Origin: Mesostigma viride
Lineage: Eukaryota > Streptophyta > Mesostigmatophyceae > Mesostigmatales > Mesostigmataceae
Assembly: GCA_009746045.1 (NCBI GenBank)
Contig: RPFO01000015.1
Location: 1,886,529 to 1,927,528 of the forward strand
Direction: 5' to 3'
Length of the DNA: 41,000 nucleotides
Both the position numbers and the translations under genes were made by a program. Positions 10,386 to 19,800 of this stretch are shown here, in pieces; position 1 is the stretch's first letter; each line of letters opens with the position of its first letter. Under the pieces are notes generated by a model. The model searched no databases, was not told where the DNA came from, and saw only the letters and a program-made list of their open reading frames with translations.

Positions 10386-11146
10386 GTCATGGGGGGCATG
10401 CCTTGCGGCTGTAACCCTAAGTCAACACCTACGTTGGCGGAAATTGGCGCTGACAAGCAGACGGTGGACGAGCTTCTCGCCCCGCTGGGCTGTCCACCCT
10501 GGGATGAAGCAACTGGCAGCGTGAAGGTTTATGCTAGTGCAGTAGTCGGTGCCAGGACCATTACGACTGGGGAGGTCAGGTGCTTCCACACTGATGCATA
10601 CCCGGAAGGGCAAGTGGCGACGGCAGACTCATTGGCATACCAGGCGGCGGACAATGTGGACGCTGAATTTTGGTTTGCTGAGGTTGGCACCATCTTCATG
10701 CTGACGCCTGCATGCTGAGGGGGCCATGGGGAGCATGTGGTTTGTCCCGAGTTGGTTTGAGTCAGGGAATGCAAAGGATGTTCAGGGCAAGCCCATGTTC
10801 AACATGGACGAAACTTGGACGGACTGTCCTGTGTTCACCAAAGACAGGACACTGTCCTCGCAGTGGAAAGCCAAGGGGAAGTATCCACAGCCTCTGTCCT
10901 ACCTGGGGTCACAGGTCCGACTGTTGCATCAGTGCTGGCGGCGTGGTTACGAAACCAATTATTAAATGCAAAGGAAAGCATGTGGCGGCACGTGTAGGTG
11001 ACACCACATCAGAACCAGTCCTACAGGTGAAGCACGACCACCTTGGGAACAACCACTATGTGCTCGATGCGTTTGATTGGGCGTGCCCAGCGTACTATCG
11101 TGACCTGCACATGGGGGGCGTGACGGACCAGCATGGGAAACGATGA
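10386..11146 (+). pseudogene. Transposase C-terminal domain (frameshifted)
   Basis: Begins VMGGMPCGCNPK and continues to GTIFMLTPAC (stop at 10718). It resumes in another frame from 10726 as GSMWFVPSWFESG through FNMDETW, and in a third frame from about 10960 as KHVAARVGDTTSEP, VKHDHLGNNHYVLDAF and ACPAYYRD, ending at 11146. This beta-rich tail ending in a '(H)-Y-V-(D)-AF' block is the usual C-terminus of TNP2-like transposases in algae and plants. Two frameshifts confirm decay. Confidence 0.5.
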
Positions 11147-11202
11147 CCTGCACAGGATGGGCGTGTCAGATAATCACAGCATTTTGTAACGTAGGGAGCC
11201 AG

Positions 11203-11386
11203 TGTATTTATATTATTGGCCATGGGGCTGAGGTTGTGAGCATCCCATTCGTCATGCTCGTGCCCAGTTTGCGCGTGCCCAGTTTTGGGGACATTGTATT
11301 TATATTGTTGGCCATGGGGCTGAGGTTGTGAGCATCCCATTCGTCATGCTCGTGCCCAGTTTGCGTGTGCCCAGTTTTGGGGACAT
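11203..11386. repeat. 92-bp tandem duplication
   Basis: Two head-to-tail copies (11203-11294 and 11295-11386), each starting TGTATTTATATT and containing CATTCGTCATGCTCGTGCCC. Only a few bases differ. They lie just downstream of the transposase coding end, so they may belong to the transposon's 3' region. Confidence 0.85.
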
Positions 11387-11737
11387 CCTATTTTTTAAAT
11401 GTTTTTCTGTATTCATATACGTGGTAAGGGAACGACCCATTAGGAAATTATCTGAGACTTTGCAATTGAAGTCAGACAACTATGCTCCATGTACACTGCA
11501 TGATACACCTGGATATCAAATATTACATAACTTGGTTAAGGTTTCTTTCCATCACTCCGAGGGCTCCTGATCTGTGGCTCGCCAATGGGAGCACGAGTTT
11601 AAGTAATTGATATGACCTTTTGTGGATGCCCTACCTAACGCGAAGGCATGATCATCTTACCATGCAGTGAGCAGTTTAATTGAACCTGGGGCCAGGCTTT
11701 TTAAGGCAACGAGACAAGTGGGGCGTCATATTAATAG
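11387..11737. other. Gene-free stretch
   Basis: I see no gene or structured repeat between the 92-bp duplication and the AATT satellite. Confidence 0.4.
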
Positions 11738-11790
11738 GTTAATTAATTAATTAATTAATTAATTAATTAATTAATTAATTAATTAATTAA
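11738..11790. repeat. (AATT)n microsatellite
   Basis: About 13 uninterrupted copies of TTAA/AATT. It ends exactly where a member of a dispersed repeat family begins. Confidence 0.95.
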
Positions 11791-11876
11791 TGAGGAACAT
11801 CACTCCGTTGGGAGTCAATGGAGCACATATCCCTGAGAAGGGGCATATGGCTTTTAAGACATCCTAGGCTACATAC
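11791..11876 (+). repeat. Dispersed repeat family, copy A
   Basis: Contains CTCCGTTGGGAGTCA, then GGGGCATATG, then a GGCTACA segment. The same order appears near 22302-22390 and in part at 21951-22000. The AT-rich simple sequence at its left edge could be the tail of a retroposon. Confidence 0.6.
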
Positions 11877-11930
11877 TTCATGCAAGGGTGGTTACTTCAT
11901 GCAAGGTTAAACTCGTGCTCCCTTTCTGCT

Positions 11931-12458
11931 GGATGGATGGATGGATAGATGGATGGATGGATGGATGGATGGATGGATGGATGGATGGATGGATGGATGG
12001 ATGGATGGATGGATGGATGGATGGATGGATGGATGGATGGATGGATGGATGGATGGATGGATGGATGGATGGATGGATGGATGGATGGATGGATATGGAT
12101 GGATGGATGGATGGATGGATGGATGGATGGATGGATGGATGGATGGATGGATGGTTGGATGGATGGATGGATGGATGGATGGATGGATGGATGGATGGAT
12201 GGATGGATGGATGGATGGATGGATGGATGGATGGAGGGAGGGAGGGAGGGAGGGAGGGAGGGAGGGAGGGAGGGAGGGAGGGAGGGAGGGAGGGAGGGAG
12301 GGAGGAGGGAGGGAGGGAGGGAGGGAGGGAGGGAGGGAGGGAGGGAGGGAGGGAGGGAGGGAGGGAGGGAGGGAGGGAGGGAGGGAGGGAGGGAGGGGGG
12401 GAGGGAGGGAGGGAGGGAGGGATGGATGGATGGATGTGGATGGATGGATGGATGGATG
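11931..12458. repeat. Compound tetranucleotide satellite (GGAT)n-(GGAG)n-(GGAT)n
   Basis: (GGAT)n from 11931 to about 12232, (GGAG)n to 12420, then GGAT again to 12458, with rare interruptions. It creates open frames on both strands encoding MDGW or HPSI/PPSL repeats, which are not genes. Confidence 0.97.
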
Positions 12459-12462
12459 CATG

Positions 12463-13045
12463 TGTTACGTCCCAGCCCAGACACCCCTAGCCTGAGCTAC
12501 GTAGCGAAAGACCCTCCTTGCCGGAATTAGGAATAATTCAAGGAAGCATAATGTAGGTTGCGCTTCACGACGTGAGTCGTGAGATTTCTGGCATCACGGC
12601 TTGATGCCAAGCTGATTTGTACACACTTATAATGGCTAGCAATACCAATTACAAATGGATAGTTGCCCCGGGCTCAATGTGTAGGCGTATTCGCACTTAT
12701 CATTCATCAAACCAAGAGGACGAGACTCTCGTCCTCGGACTAATTTAACCTAGGTTGGTGGCGGCGCAGATACACACCAATTCCTACTGGCCAATCCAAT
12801 TCACGCATTCCACGTAGGATCCGGGCCGACATCGACCCCCAACTACAGGATCCACGCCTAGAACCATAGTCAGACCCAGAACTGGCGCGGCGCCACGGCA
12901 CCGGGCCCTAAAAGGTCAGCCTAGGACCAAAATAACTAGTCCAATTCTCACAATAGCCAATATTCATAAAACTCAGTACAACGGCCACAAGGCCTTAGTA
13001 ATTTATTCCATTGTTACGTCCGACTAAAAGGGCCGGGACGTAACA
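12463..13045 (-). repeat. 3' LTR of the chromovirus
   Basis: 583 bp bounded by the inverted ends TGTTACGTCCC and GGGACGTAACA, so it begins TG and ends CA on either strand. The purine-rich tract abuts its internal edge. It lies four bases from the GGAT satellite on the left, and the target duplication cannot be tested because the partner end is missing. Confidence 0.88.
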
Positions 13046-13058
13046 CTCCTCCCCCCCA
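13046..13058 (-). promoter_or_regulatory. Polypurine tract of the chromovirus
   Basis: Minus-strand GTGGGGGGGAGGAG ends directly at the LTR edge (TGTTACG), the expected plus-strand primer position. This independently fixes the strand and the LTR boundary. Confidence 0.85.
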
Positions 13059-13268
13059 CGGGGGTCGGTAGTCCCTACCGTACAAAGATAGGATAGGGAA
13101 GCAAAACAAGACTACTATAAGAGTACTATGTCCCGACCTCGGTTCACCCGCAGGTCAGTAATACCAGTTCCTCTAGAGGTTGATACACGTGACCAACCCT
13201 GACGTAGTAGCCGGAACTCTGTGGATTGGATCATTCCGCTATCCGTCCCAAAAACTGAACTATCTACT

Positions 13269-14471
13269 CTAGCGTCCGCCGCTGGTGGGCCGCCGCTGCT
13301 GCTGGGCCTCAAGGAGAGCCCGTCGCTCCACGGGGGTCATATTACGAGTCATCACCCCGGGATGCGCGCATAAATCCACCTCGAAGGCGATCTGATATGG
13401 GGACGTCTTCTGCCGACCCAACCTGGATAGCTCCACCCACGTACCCCGGGGCCACATGGCCAGGAACCCAGCAAGATACTGGGGGTGGGTGAAGAGAAGG
13501 GTCAGCGCCGACCAATCCGCCACCCCACAGCGTTGATCACGAACAAACTTCACCCCCATCATAAAAACCTCTGTGCGCACGTGATCCTCAATGATTGTCG
13601 CCCTTGGAGCCCCTACAATTTCAGGCACCACCCGTTCCAGGAAGGCACGCCCTTCCGCCGGGGCCACCTTGGGCGGCGTAACCACGTGCCCCACTCCATC
13701 CACCTGATACCTCCAGTCCCACCAATCCTCGGTACCGAACCGCACCGTGTGGCCCACCGTCCGGGGAAAACGAAGGTCGTCGGGTTGAGGTAAGGGCAGC
13801 GGAGCCTGTGGGAAGAAGGTGATTTCTAGTTGTTCCCAGTAGGCACCACGGTCAACCGCGCACCAAGGACCCGCTTGAAAAACCAAAGGAGCGGGCGGGT
13901 GCATGCCAGAAGGGACCGAGAGCAAAGGTCCCTCGAACACCACACACAACTTCTCCGTACGAGGCCCCGGCCCACCATGCCTTACTGTCCTCCCCGGAAT
14001 TGTCCGTATGAAATCCCCCATCGACCACTCCTCGTGTGAAGCTGCCCGGGAAGCTGCCTCGTAGCCTACTGAGGTGGCGACTGAGTGATCGCCCTGGCGC
14101 CCGAGCTGGTCCAGCATACGCTGTATCAGACCCTGCCCTGATTGCACCGCTGCCACGAGCGTCTCAATGGTTACCACGGGCTCCGCCGGCACCATGACAC
14201 CCGTCACACTGGGACCTTCCGCGGCATTCCGTACGGTAGGTAAGCACGGTCCCTCCGCGGGAAGGTGCGAGTGTCGATCCGAAGTGGTGAGTCGGCTGGG
14301 TTCCTCCGCAGGACGTGACATTGACGATCCGGCCTGGGCAGGCCGGGGACGTGGCTCCAAGGAGACCAGGAAGTTAGGCTCTGGTGGAACCTCTTCCGCT
14401 CGGGAACGAGGCTCCAGGGAGACATGGAACGTACCTAGGCTCCTCTTGGCCCACATTGGACGGAGTGCCAA
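13269..14471 (-). CDS. Extra 3' ORF of the chromovirus, distal part (400 aa)
   Basis: A long open frame of unknown function between integrase and 3' LTR. The first 110 or so residues are Pro/Glu/Ser-rich and probably disordered. A helical stretch around VETLVAAVQSGQGLIQRML-like sequence follows (residues about 118-150). The rest, to residue 400, is a compact-looking region rich in Trp, Phe and Val, with blocks such as EDWWDWRYQVDGVG, TEVFMMGVKFVRDQ and HPQYLAGFLAMWPRG. I see no signal peptide or obvious membrane span, so it is not a clear envelope protein. It overlaps the preceding 290-aa frame by 37 bp in a different frame, which suggests one longer protein split by a frameshift. Confidence 0.6.
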   Translation of the reverse strand: MALRPMWAKRSLGTFHVSLEPRSRAEEVPPEPNFLVSLEPRPRPAQAGSSMSRPAEEPSRLTTSDRHSHLPAEGPCLPTVRNAAEGPSVTGVMVPAEPVVTIETLVAAVQSGQGLIQRMLDQLGRQGDHSVATSVGYEAASRAASHEEWSMGDFIRTIPGRTVRHGGPGPRTEKLCVVFEGPLLSVPSGMHPPAPLVFQAGPWCAVDRGAYWEQLEITFFPQAPLPLPQPDDLRFPRTVGHTVRFGTEDWWDWRYQVDGVGHVVTPPKVAPAEGRAFLERVVPEIVGAPRATIIEDHVRTEVFMMGVKFVRDQRCGVADWSALTLLFTHPQYLAGFLAMWPRGTWVELSRLGRQKTSPYQIAFEVDLCAHPGVMTRNMTPVERRALLEAQQQRRPTSGGR

Positions 14472-15307
14472 TCATCAAACGGCTCCTCTCTAGCCGGCCG
14501 TTCTGCCCTAGCCACCACGGTCTCCGTCGTATCCGTTCGCCGTCGCCGGCTCTCTCGCTCTCGCTCCAACTCCACCGCGGACCCCCACGTGCGCTCCCAT
14601 TGCCGATCCTCCGGACGACGAGATGGTGGTGACGCTTGGCGAGCGGGGCGTACCTCGGTCCCAGAGTCCGAGCGGGAACGCGAGCGGGAGGGCGGTGATG
14701 GCGAGCGACGACGAGCCGGCCACTCCGGAGCACGTTGAGGAGCGGTTTGGCTGCCCCCACCCCATCCGGTAGCCCTCGGAAGACTCCGCATCTCACGCCC
14801 TGGAGGTCGCCCCCAGCCCGTCGCCGGCGGTGGCGCCTCATAACGAGGCACAGGACGGTTTCTTGCGCCGCTCCCCTGGGAGCCCCGAGAGGGCGGATCC
14901 CGTGGAGGGGAACGAGAGGGAGGGCGTGGAGGATAGTCGTCGGAATCAGAGTCATACCCCTCACTCCCATCGTCCTGGTCCTCATCATCCATGGCCACGA
15001 TGCGATCCAGAGCCTGCCGTAACGAATACTGCCCTTCACGCAGACATTTTTCACCCCGTAGCGCCCCCTCCGGCGGAAGATACCGGGGAAAGTGGCGTTC
15101 CAGCAGCTTCCGCACTGCGGGTGGGAGTAGGAGGAGCAAAAGCCGGGGAAATGCCAGACCCGCTTCCAGCGTGTTCATGCACGCGTGACAAGAACACTCC
15201 CGCTCATGGGTTTCCCACTCCGTGCCGACCACCACACCGTTGTGCGCGGCAGTGCGGGTCTCGATCGAACCCCACGTTGCGCCGCACGAACCCCGAAAAG
15301 TATCCAT
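14435..15307 (-). CDS. Extra 3' ORF of the chromovirus, proximal part (290 aa)
   Basis: Begins MDTFRGSCGATWGS. A small Cys/His cluster (ECSCHACMNTLEAG, about residues 37-50) is followed by a Leu-rich helix and PAVRKLLERHFPRYL. A long Arg/Ser/Pro-rich, acidic-then-basic tail contains many RSRSRS-like dipeptides and runs to the end. The tail could bind nucleic acid. No family recognised. It continues the coding stretch after integrase and probably joins the 400-aa frame by an indel near 14,450. Confidence 0.5.
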   Translation of the reverse strand: MDTFRGSCGATWGSIETRTAAHNGVVVGTEWETHERECSCHACMNTLEAGLAFPRLLLLLLPPAVRKLLERHFPRYLPPEGALRGEKCLREGQYSLRQALDRIVAMDDEDQDDGSEGYDSDSDDYPPRPPSRSPPRDPPSRGSQGSGARNRPVPRYEAPPPATGWGRPPGREMRSLPRATGWGGGSQTAPQRAPEWPARRRSPSPPSRSRSRSDSGTEVRPARQASPPSRRPEDRQWERTWGSAVELERERESRRRRTDTTETVVARAERPAREEPFDDWHSVQCGPRGA

Positions 15308-15361
15308 ACCCAGGGCCGACCCGCGCCATAATGGAATCAGCGCGGAGTCCGAGGCATCCGG

Positions 15362-15849
15362 TTACAGCGCCGACGTCGTCGTTCCAACAAGGCTTCCCCT
15401 CCCGACCATAGTCGCGCAAGAACACCGGGTATTGAACGTCTCCTCGTGCAGCTCCTTCACTAGCTGCAACGTACGCGCGTCCGGTGCTCCGGGCCTTGAC
15501 GATGTTTCTTGCCGGCGCTCGCGCCAGATGAGGCCCAGTCTGTCCGCCACCATCTCCGAGCCCCCGGCCCCTGGCGCACCCTTCGGACCGCAGGCTCTCC
15601 ACGAGCTATCTGCGTCCTCGCCCCCACTTCCGGTTCTGGGACCTCCGGATCGTCGGGTATATCCATGTCGACCAGATCTCCCTCACTGGACTCCCCATCT
15701 GCTTCCCGGAATCCTGCGTCTGCAGCCTCCACGGCGCCGACGGAAGTCTGGCCTCTGGGAAGCGCCTCCGCGGCGTCCCCCTGCACAGCCCACACACAAG
15801 ATGCCAGGGCGTTAGTCGGCGTGTACCTGATACCCAGCTCACACACCAC
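15362..15849 (-). pseudogene. Start of the extra 3' coding region (broken frames)
   Basis: Two overlapping minus-strand frames. One (15849-15460) starts MVCELGIRYTPTNALASC and has an acidic middle, SSEGDLVDMDIPDDPEVPEP. The other (15553-15362) contains ARTLQLVKELHEETFNT. Together they look like the N-terminal part of the protein continued by the 290- and 400-aa frames, split by frameshifts. It starts about 30 bp after the integrase stop. Confidence 0.4.
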
Positions 15850-15879
15850 CTCACCCTACACCCTACCGGATGTGGTCTG

Positions 15880-17220
15880 CTAACGCAACTGGTGCGTCTT
15901 CTTATATGCTTCTAGTAAGCGGGCGCACCCCGCTAACTCGGTAGCGGTGCGCCAGGAGTCCTCAGACTCGTGTTGTGCGAATCGCCATCGCACCCGGTAT
16001 TGTCGCTGGACCCCTCGTCCCCGTTTGACATCCCGGTGTCCCACGATCGCTGCCACCTCGTCCTCCTGTTCCCCCGTGTCCGGATTGAACTCCAGTGGGG
16101 CTGGGGGATTGACCCTGCCCTGAATGGTATTCTGGTGATACAACTTGAGCTGGTCACGGTGGAAACGGTTGGACGTGAGGTTCCATGACACTGGAATGTC
16201 CACCTGGAACATGACATCATCGAACTTGGTGAGGACCTTGTAGGGTGCCAGGAACATGGGTCGGAGCTTAGTCTTCAGCTCCTTCTCCACCTTGTGCGAA
16301 AATCGCCCGATCTGCGGGCCCTCAACCAGGACCCAATCGCCCACCTCGATGGACGGCGTCCGGTGATCCCGCTTGCCGGCTGTCCTCTCCAGATACCGCT
16401 CTGCCGCTGCGCGATAGCCCTGAACCGCGCTGTTATGCGCTTGGTGCATCCGCTGCAGCAACCGCTCAACCCCCTGTAGGGTATCCAGCTTGACCTGGTC
16501 CTCTCCACGTTCGTGGCTCCCAAGCAAGTCGAGCGGGGTGAGAGGGTGTCGGCCGGAGTTGAGGAAAAAGGGGGTGAACCCATGGGCGGCCTGAGGGGCA
16601 TTGTTCAGGGAAAACTCCACCAAGCCCAGAAGTTCTTCCCAATTGCTGCCCACCGTGTCGGTGTAGTGTCGCATGGTCTCTTGCACCGTGCGGTTCAACC
16701 GCTCCACCAGGTGCGACGACGAGCTGTGGTAGGCCGTGCCCAGCGACACCTTGGTGCCCAGTTGCTCGAAGAACTCCTGCCAGAATTTGGCCGTGAAGAG
16801 CTTGTCGCGGTCAGAGATGAACTGCCGGCTGAGCCCGTGAAACCGAAACACGTGCGTCAGGTATATCTTGGCGCACTCCTCCGCTGTGAGGTCGACCGGA
16901 CACGGGCCAGGTGACACATGCGCGTCAGGCGGTCCACGAACACCAAGACCATGCTGTTGCCGTTCTTCGTCTTCTTAAACGGGCCGATGAAGTCCATCAT
17001 GATAGAATCCCAAGGACCCATAGGATCCGGCAGCGTCTTAGGGACGGCCTGAGAGCCCGTGTTCCTGGACTTCATGATCTGACACGAGGGGCACTGGCGC
17101 ACATACGTCTCGATATACTCCTTCATCCCTGGCCAGTAGAAGTGCTTACGTGCCCGGGGAAGGAGACGGTGACTTCCCTGATGTCCGCCCAGAAGGAATC
17201 ATGGAGCTCGTGAAGCAAGG
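15880..17220 (-). pseudogene. Integrase with C-terminal chromodomain
   Basis: Inserts the cDNA into the host genome. The zinc-finger His pair lies in LLHELHDSFWADIRE. After a frameshift near 17,160 comes HFYWPGMKEYIETY with RQCPSCQIMK (the CxxC pair). The catalytic core has Asp in IMMDFIGPFKK, a second Asp in QFISDRDKLFTAKFWQ, and Glu in SSSSHLVERLNRTVQ. Another frameshift sits near 16,895. The usual HPQTDGQTE run before the Glu is replaced by a Ser-rich version. The C-terminus, with GHRDVKRGRGVQRQYRVRWR then EDSWRTATELAGCARLLEAY, is a chromodomain, expected to bind methylated histone H3. Stop at 15880. Confidence 0.9.
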
Positions 17221-17857
17221 CAGCCCTACAAAGCTCAGGAACATACAGCCGCCATTCCTCCGGCTGGGGACTCACGAACAGGCGCCCCTCCTGGAACTTG
17301 CAAGGATAGGCCCCCATCTGCTGGGGATGTGCCCGGATGGCTTCAAGTGCTGCTTCCTCCGTGATCGTGAAACGGCTGATCAGCATCTCCAAGTCCGACG
17401 TGACTGTGAACGCGTCCGCAGCCGGTTCTGCCGCATCCGTACCCGCCTGGTTGACGAATTCTGAGAAGACTGTGGGAGGGCCGAGCGGCTGAAGCTGAAA
17501 AATTCCCTGGGGCGGCACCACATGACTAAGGGGCACGCGCGCATGCGACCCCTCCCCCTCCCCGGGGGTGTCCACGTCCTCGTGGGCGCTTGGTTGAACC
17601 GTCTCCTCCGGGAGGGGTGACAAGTCATCCATGGTGGTGTGCCCAAGATGAAACAAGTGGCGGGCCGGGGAGACCGTGGTTCCACACCGTAGGCGGTCCC
17701 CGGGGCGGCCACTGGGACACAGGTGGTATGCAGCACGTCCATGTCCTCGTAGAACCAATAGTCCGCCCGTCGCGAGAGGGCGTCGGGCACCACATTGTCC
17801 GCGCCCTTGACATATTGGATCTTGAACGGCGCAAACTGTGACAGGTACTCCATCCAC
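17221..17857 (-). pseudogene. RNase H-integrase linker
   Basis: Coding-like sequence between RNase H and integrase. It contains an acidic spacer (TEEAALEAIRAHPQQMGAY) and GRLFVSPQPEEWRLYVPE, the strand that normally precedes the integrase zinc finger ('...LYVP....R..LL...H'). The frame differs from that of RNase H, with a shift near 17,650. Confidence 0.7.
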
Positions 17858-18285
17858 CGCGCCTGGCGGGGCGTCAAGTTGGGCTGCACCAGGAGGTGGG
17901 TGAGCGGCCGGTGGTCCGTGTGGATCACCAGGCGATGGGGGTCGAGATCCCCCTGCTCACTGATGGCCACCGAAAACTGGGCCCCCAGGAGATGATGACG
18001 CCACGTGTGGCAGCTGTAGACTACTGCCAGGAGTTCCTGCTGATGCACTGGATAATTCCGCTCCGCCGGAATCATCGTTCGTGAGATGTACTCGATGGGC
18101 TGAAGGCCCTTGCCTTGGTCCTGCAGGAGAACACCCCCGATGGCCACCTTACTGGCGTCAGTAGCCACGACGAAAGGAAGGGCCGGATCCGGCAGGACAA
18201 GGACTGGCGCTGTGGTGAGGTGGCGCTTAAGCGCCTCGAAAGCCTGTTGGCACTGCTCAGCCCAAAGGAACGGGTACCCTTCTTG
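17650..18285 (-). pseudogene. RNase H domain of the chromovirus
   Basis: Degrades the RNA strand during reverse transcription. The acidic residues are visible: Asp in PFVVATDASKVAIGGVL, Glu in VHQQELLAVVYSCHTWRHH, Asp in LVIHTDHRPLTHLL, and a final Asp in ADNVVPDALSRRADYW. All four expected carboxylates are present. Frameshifts near 18,285 and 17,650 separate it from RT and from the linker. Confidence 0.9.
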
Positions 18286-19290
18286 AGAAGAGCGTTGATC
18301 GGGGCGGCGATGGTGGCAAACCGCGGGATGAACCGTCGGTAGTAAGATGCCAATCCCAGGAAACTGCGCACCCCTTTCACGTCCGTAGGGACAGGCCATT
18401 GCTGGACAGACTCGATCTTCTCAGGGTCGGTCGCGATGCCGTCCGCGGACAGGGTATGGCCCAGAAACGGCACGCAGCGACCGGCGCGCACCTTGGCCTT
18501 CCGCGCCGACAGGTGCTCATCCTCCATGATCTGCAGCACGGCGTCACATCCTCCAGGTGCTCCTCGAACGTCTTGGAGTACACCAGGATGTCGTCCAGAT
18601 ACGCCAGCGCGCACGTGCGCTTGTAGGTCCAGGGCGGGCGCGCCCCCTTCTGCGGGTCCGCCAGGTCCTGGGAGACCTGCGGCAAGTGGGCTGTGCCCAT
18701 CACCGGACGGAGGATGTCGTTCATCAGCATCTGGAAGGACGCAGGCGAATTACACAGCCCCATTGCCGCCACCCGAAACTGGTAGTGACCGAAGGGCGTA
18801 GCGAACGCGGTCTTGTGGCAGTCTTCTGGCGCGATGCGCAGCTGCCAAAACCCGTCCGCACAGTCGATGACGGTGAAACACGTAGCCCCCTGGACACGGT
18901 TGAAGATGTCGTCGATCCGCGGTAGAGGATACCGGGACTTGACGGTGATGGCGTTCAGCTTCCGGTAATCAGTCACCAGACGCCACTTGCCCCCTGGCTT
19001 GGGAACGAGCAGCACGCCCGCTGAGAAGGGGCTGTTGCTGGGTTCAATGAGCCCAGCGTCGAGCAGTGAAATGAGGATCTTCTTGAGCTCCACCAGCTCG
19101 ACTGGGCCCATGCGGTACATGGGAGACACGGTAGGCCCGGAACCCTCCTGGAGCTGGACACGATGTAACACCGATCGATTGGGAGGGAACTGGGGGGTGC
19201 GATCCGCGAAGAGAGTAGTGCGCTTCTCCAGGACGGCGTTGAACCGCGCCAGCTCGTCCGGTGTGAAGCCAGCACCAATCTCGTTAAGCA
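18286..19290 (-). pseudogene. Reverse transcriptase domain of the chromovirus
   Basis: RNA-dependent DNA polymerase. Motifs in order: SPFSAGVLLVPKPGGKWRL and VTDYRKLNAITVKSRYPLPR (fingers), TCFTVIDCADGFWQLRI (first catalytic Asp), GHYQFRVAAMGLCNSPASFQ, and the active-site box ALAYLDDILVYSKTFEEHL with YLDD. After a frameshift near 18,545 the thumb/connection continues as VPFLGHTLSADGI, VRSFLGLASYYRRFI and APINALLKKGT. First-motif wording VIDCADGFWQL is unusual; most gypsy elements read LDLxSGYHQ. Confidence 0.93.
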
Positions 19291-19800
19291 GACCTGAGTG
19301 CTGTCCAGGTCTATCCGGTACATCGCGTACTCCTTGCCCTTCCGGAGCTGGCGCGCCAGCGTCTTGCTACTCATCAGGATCTGGGACGCTGGTCGAGGCC
19401 CGTCCGCCGAGCGCTCGTGTGTAATGTTATGGACCTCAGCGGCCTGTGCCCTATACTCGCTGTCTGGGCACCAGAATGAACCGTCCGGAAACCAAACTAC
19501 CCGCCGGCGCACACTGATGTCCACATCCTGCTTGTCCAGCCAGTCCACTCCAATGATGATGTCGGCAGCGCCCAACGGCGCAATAGTCGCCACCAGGTCC
19601 ACCGGCGTGCCCTGCAGCACACCCTTGATGTCTGCTAGGCCCGGCGATTGGTCGCCGGCCGTCGAGTAGGTGACATACACTGCCGTGGTGTGAGGTCGTG
19701 GTACCAGGCCCAGCCGACGCACCAGGGCCTCGTTGATGAAGGACGTGGAGGCGCCGGTGTCGACCAGGAACTTCACGTCCATGATCGTTTTCTCCTTCAA
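19291..19800 (-). pseudogene. Aspartic protease of the chromovirus
   Basis: Processes the Gag-Pol polyprotein. The active site is VKFLVDTGASTSFINEALV (DTG at about residues 14-16 from the Met at 19800), followed by the flap region and the second hydrophobic block ADIIIGVDWLDKQDVDI, which fits the ILG-x-DWL signature of retrotransposon proteases. The frame stays open past the protease but departs from the RT frame near 19,290. The Met at 19800 may be internal, because Gag-Pol is usually one polyprotein. Confidence 0.88.

Larger units (their letters stand above)
6630..11146 (+). mobile_element. Decayed TNP2/CACTA-like DNA transposon (ends not located)
   Basis: The coordinates mark the coding extent, because no terminal inverted repeats or target duplication were found. 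In order along the plus strand it encodes an acidic N-terminal region, a TNP2-like entry motif, a BAH domain, the transposase core, and a C-terminal domain. At least three introns interrupt it: 7727-8244, 8897-9059 (3' site degraded) and 10226-10385. Single-base frameshifts near 7405, 7600, 9120, 10718 and 10960 make this copy a pseudogene. Confidence 0.75.

Noticed and set aside
11888-12530. Long open frames of 180-200 codons on both strands
   Set aside because: Produced by the GGAT/GGAG satellite, whose period leaves all frames open.
13485-15815. Plus-strand frames of 80-200 codons opposite the extra 3' ORFs
   Set aside because: Shadows of the GC-rich minus-strand coding sequence.
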